Positions 63,638-64,000 of a DNA stretch of 64,000 nucleotides are shown here, in pieces. Made by a program: the position numbers and the translations under genes. Position 1 is the first letter of the stretch, and every line of letters begins with the position of its first letter. The notes under the pieces are model-generated. The model saw only the letters and a list, made by a program, of their open reading frames with translations, did no database searches and was not told the DNA's origin. Source of the DNA: Acidovorax kalamii (GTDB lineage: Bacteria; Pseudomonadota; Gammaproteobacteria; Burkholderiales; Burkholderiaceae_C); the NCBI RefSeq assembly GCF_002245625.1, contig NZ_NOIG01000004.1, forward strand, positions 186,001-250,000, read 5' to 3'.

Positions 63638-64000
63638 GATCGGAAGAGGCGGGAGTATTGGGTTTCGTGCTGTGCCGACAAGATGGCGAGCATGGGCGAA
63701 AAGGCCTGGCGCTTGCTGTCCATGAGGCCGATGGCGTGGTCTGCAGCAGTGGGAATGGCGTCGGCCAAGCGCGCCAGGATGCGCTGGCCTGCGCTCTGCC
63801 CCAGCTGCATGGACTTGAGCGCGGCTTGCACCATGTTTTCGGCCCAGCCAAAGGCGTAGGCCAGCAGCACATCGCGCACGGGGGCCTGGGTGGTGGAGGC
63901 TGCCAGCGCAAAGGCCACGGGGTAGGTGGGGGGCAGGGCGGCCAGGTGGCGCACGGCGGGCATCAGGGTTTCATCGCCCTGGTGCTGGTTGCGCAGCCAG
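63634..64000 (-). CDS. ureF: Urease accessory protein UreF (C-terminal part)
   Basis: The C-terminal ~121 residues of UreF; the gene runs off the right edge of the window, so its start is not seen. The frame stays open through the end ([12 protein letters not shown] before [18 protein letters not shown]). Recognisable UreF features are [10 protein letters not shown], a helical segment and [22 protein letters not shown]. UreF acts with UreD/H and UreG in the apo-urease activation complex, and the overlap with ureG suggests balanced synthesis. Confidence 0.9.
   Translation of the reverse strand, partial: WLRNQHQGDETLMPAVRHLAALPPTYPVAFALAASTTQAPVRDVLLAYAFGWAENMVQAALKSMQLGQSAGQRILARLADAIPTAADHAIGLMDSKRQAFSPMLAILSAQHETQYSRLFRS

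Overview
The window is a stretch of chromosome from a GC-rich betaproteobacterium of the Comamonadaceae (Acidovorax-like). The evidence is high GC with strong third-position bias, gene orders typical of Burkholderiales (Tim44-like/ubiJ/ubiB; lolB-ispE-tRNA-Gln-prs-rplY-pth; mutM-dynamin-mutY; nadK-recN-rapZ opposite hrcA; gmk-rpoZ-rsh beside yicC and a kinase/phosphatase pair), and two intergenic repeat families that I associate with this family. No phage, integrase, insertion-sequence transposase, CRISPR array or rRNA operon is visible.

Layout. 1-8.3 kb: end of a Tim44-like gene, ubiJ, ubiB, a Na+:solute symporter, an FmdB zinc ribbon, a DUF502 membrane protein, aspS (residues suggest a non-discriminating enzyme), a lipoprotein and nudB. 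8.3-14.6 kb: a LysR regulator divergent from a five-gene operon for the lower part of a homoprotocatechuate-type meta-cleavage pathway (dehydrogenase, extradiol dioxygenase, fumarylacetoacetase-fold decarboxylase/isomerase, Bug-type binding protein, hydratase). 14.6-22.9 kb: a receiver-TPR regulator, an EEP phosphatase, clsB, folE coupled to a stand-alone BLUF photoreceptor, an EamA transporter coupled to a DUF429 gene, a small exported protein and a histidine phosphatase. 22.9-25.0 kb: a visibly less GC-rich two-gene island encoding a lysozyme-like protein with an Ig-like N-terminal part and a lipoprotein; this is the best candidate here for an undescribed system (toxin/immunity). 25.2-34.5 kb: a TTC38-like protein, a small membrane protein, an amidase, and a five-gene peptide-type ABC transporter on the minus strand. 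34.6-49.5 kb: core housekeeping genes (ferredoxin, pth, rplY, prs, tRNA-Gln, ispE, lolB, TPR protein, mutM, dynamin-like GTPase, mutY, rapZ, recN, nadK, hrcA). 49.5-59.8 kb: two tRNAs, greB, rsh, rpoZ, gmk, yicC, a Ser/Thr kinase and PP2C pair, rph, rdgB and hemW. 59.9-64 kb: an I78 inhibitor lipoprotein, a PAS-GGDEF protein, a small protein, tRNA-Ser, ureG and the end of ureF.

Functional links. Many neighbours overlap by ATGA or TGATG junctions (ubiJ/ubiB, dioxygenase/FAH protein, EamA/DUF429, dynamin/mutY, recN/rapZ, ureF/ureG), so they are probably translationally coupled. Several hairpins sit inside apparent operons (between the ABC ATPase and binding-protein genes, and between rpoZ and rsh), suggesting uneven expression. 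At least six intergenic spacers carry copies of one A/T-headed repeat, and two carry a second GC-rich repeat. All functional assignments rest on reading motifs by eye; no database search was run.
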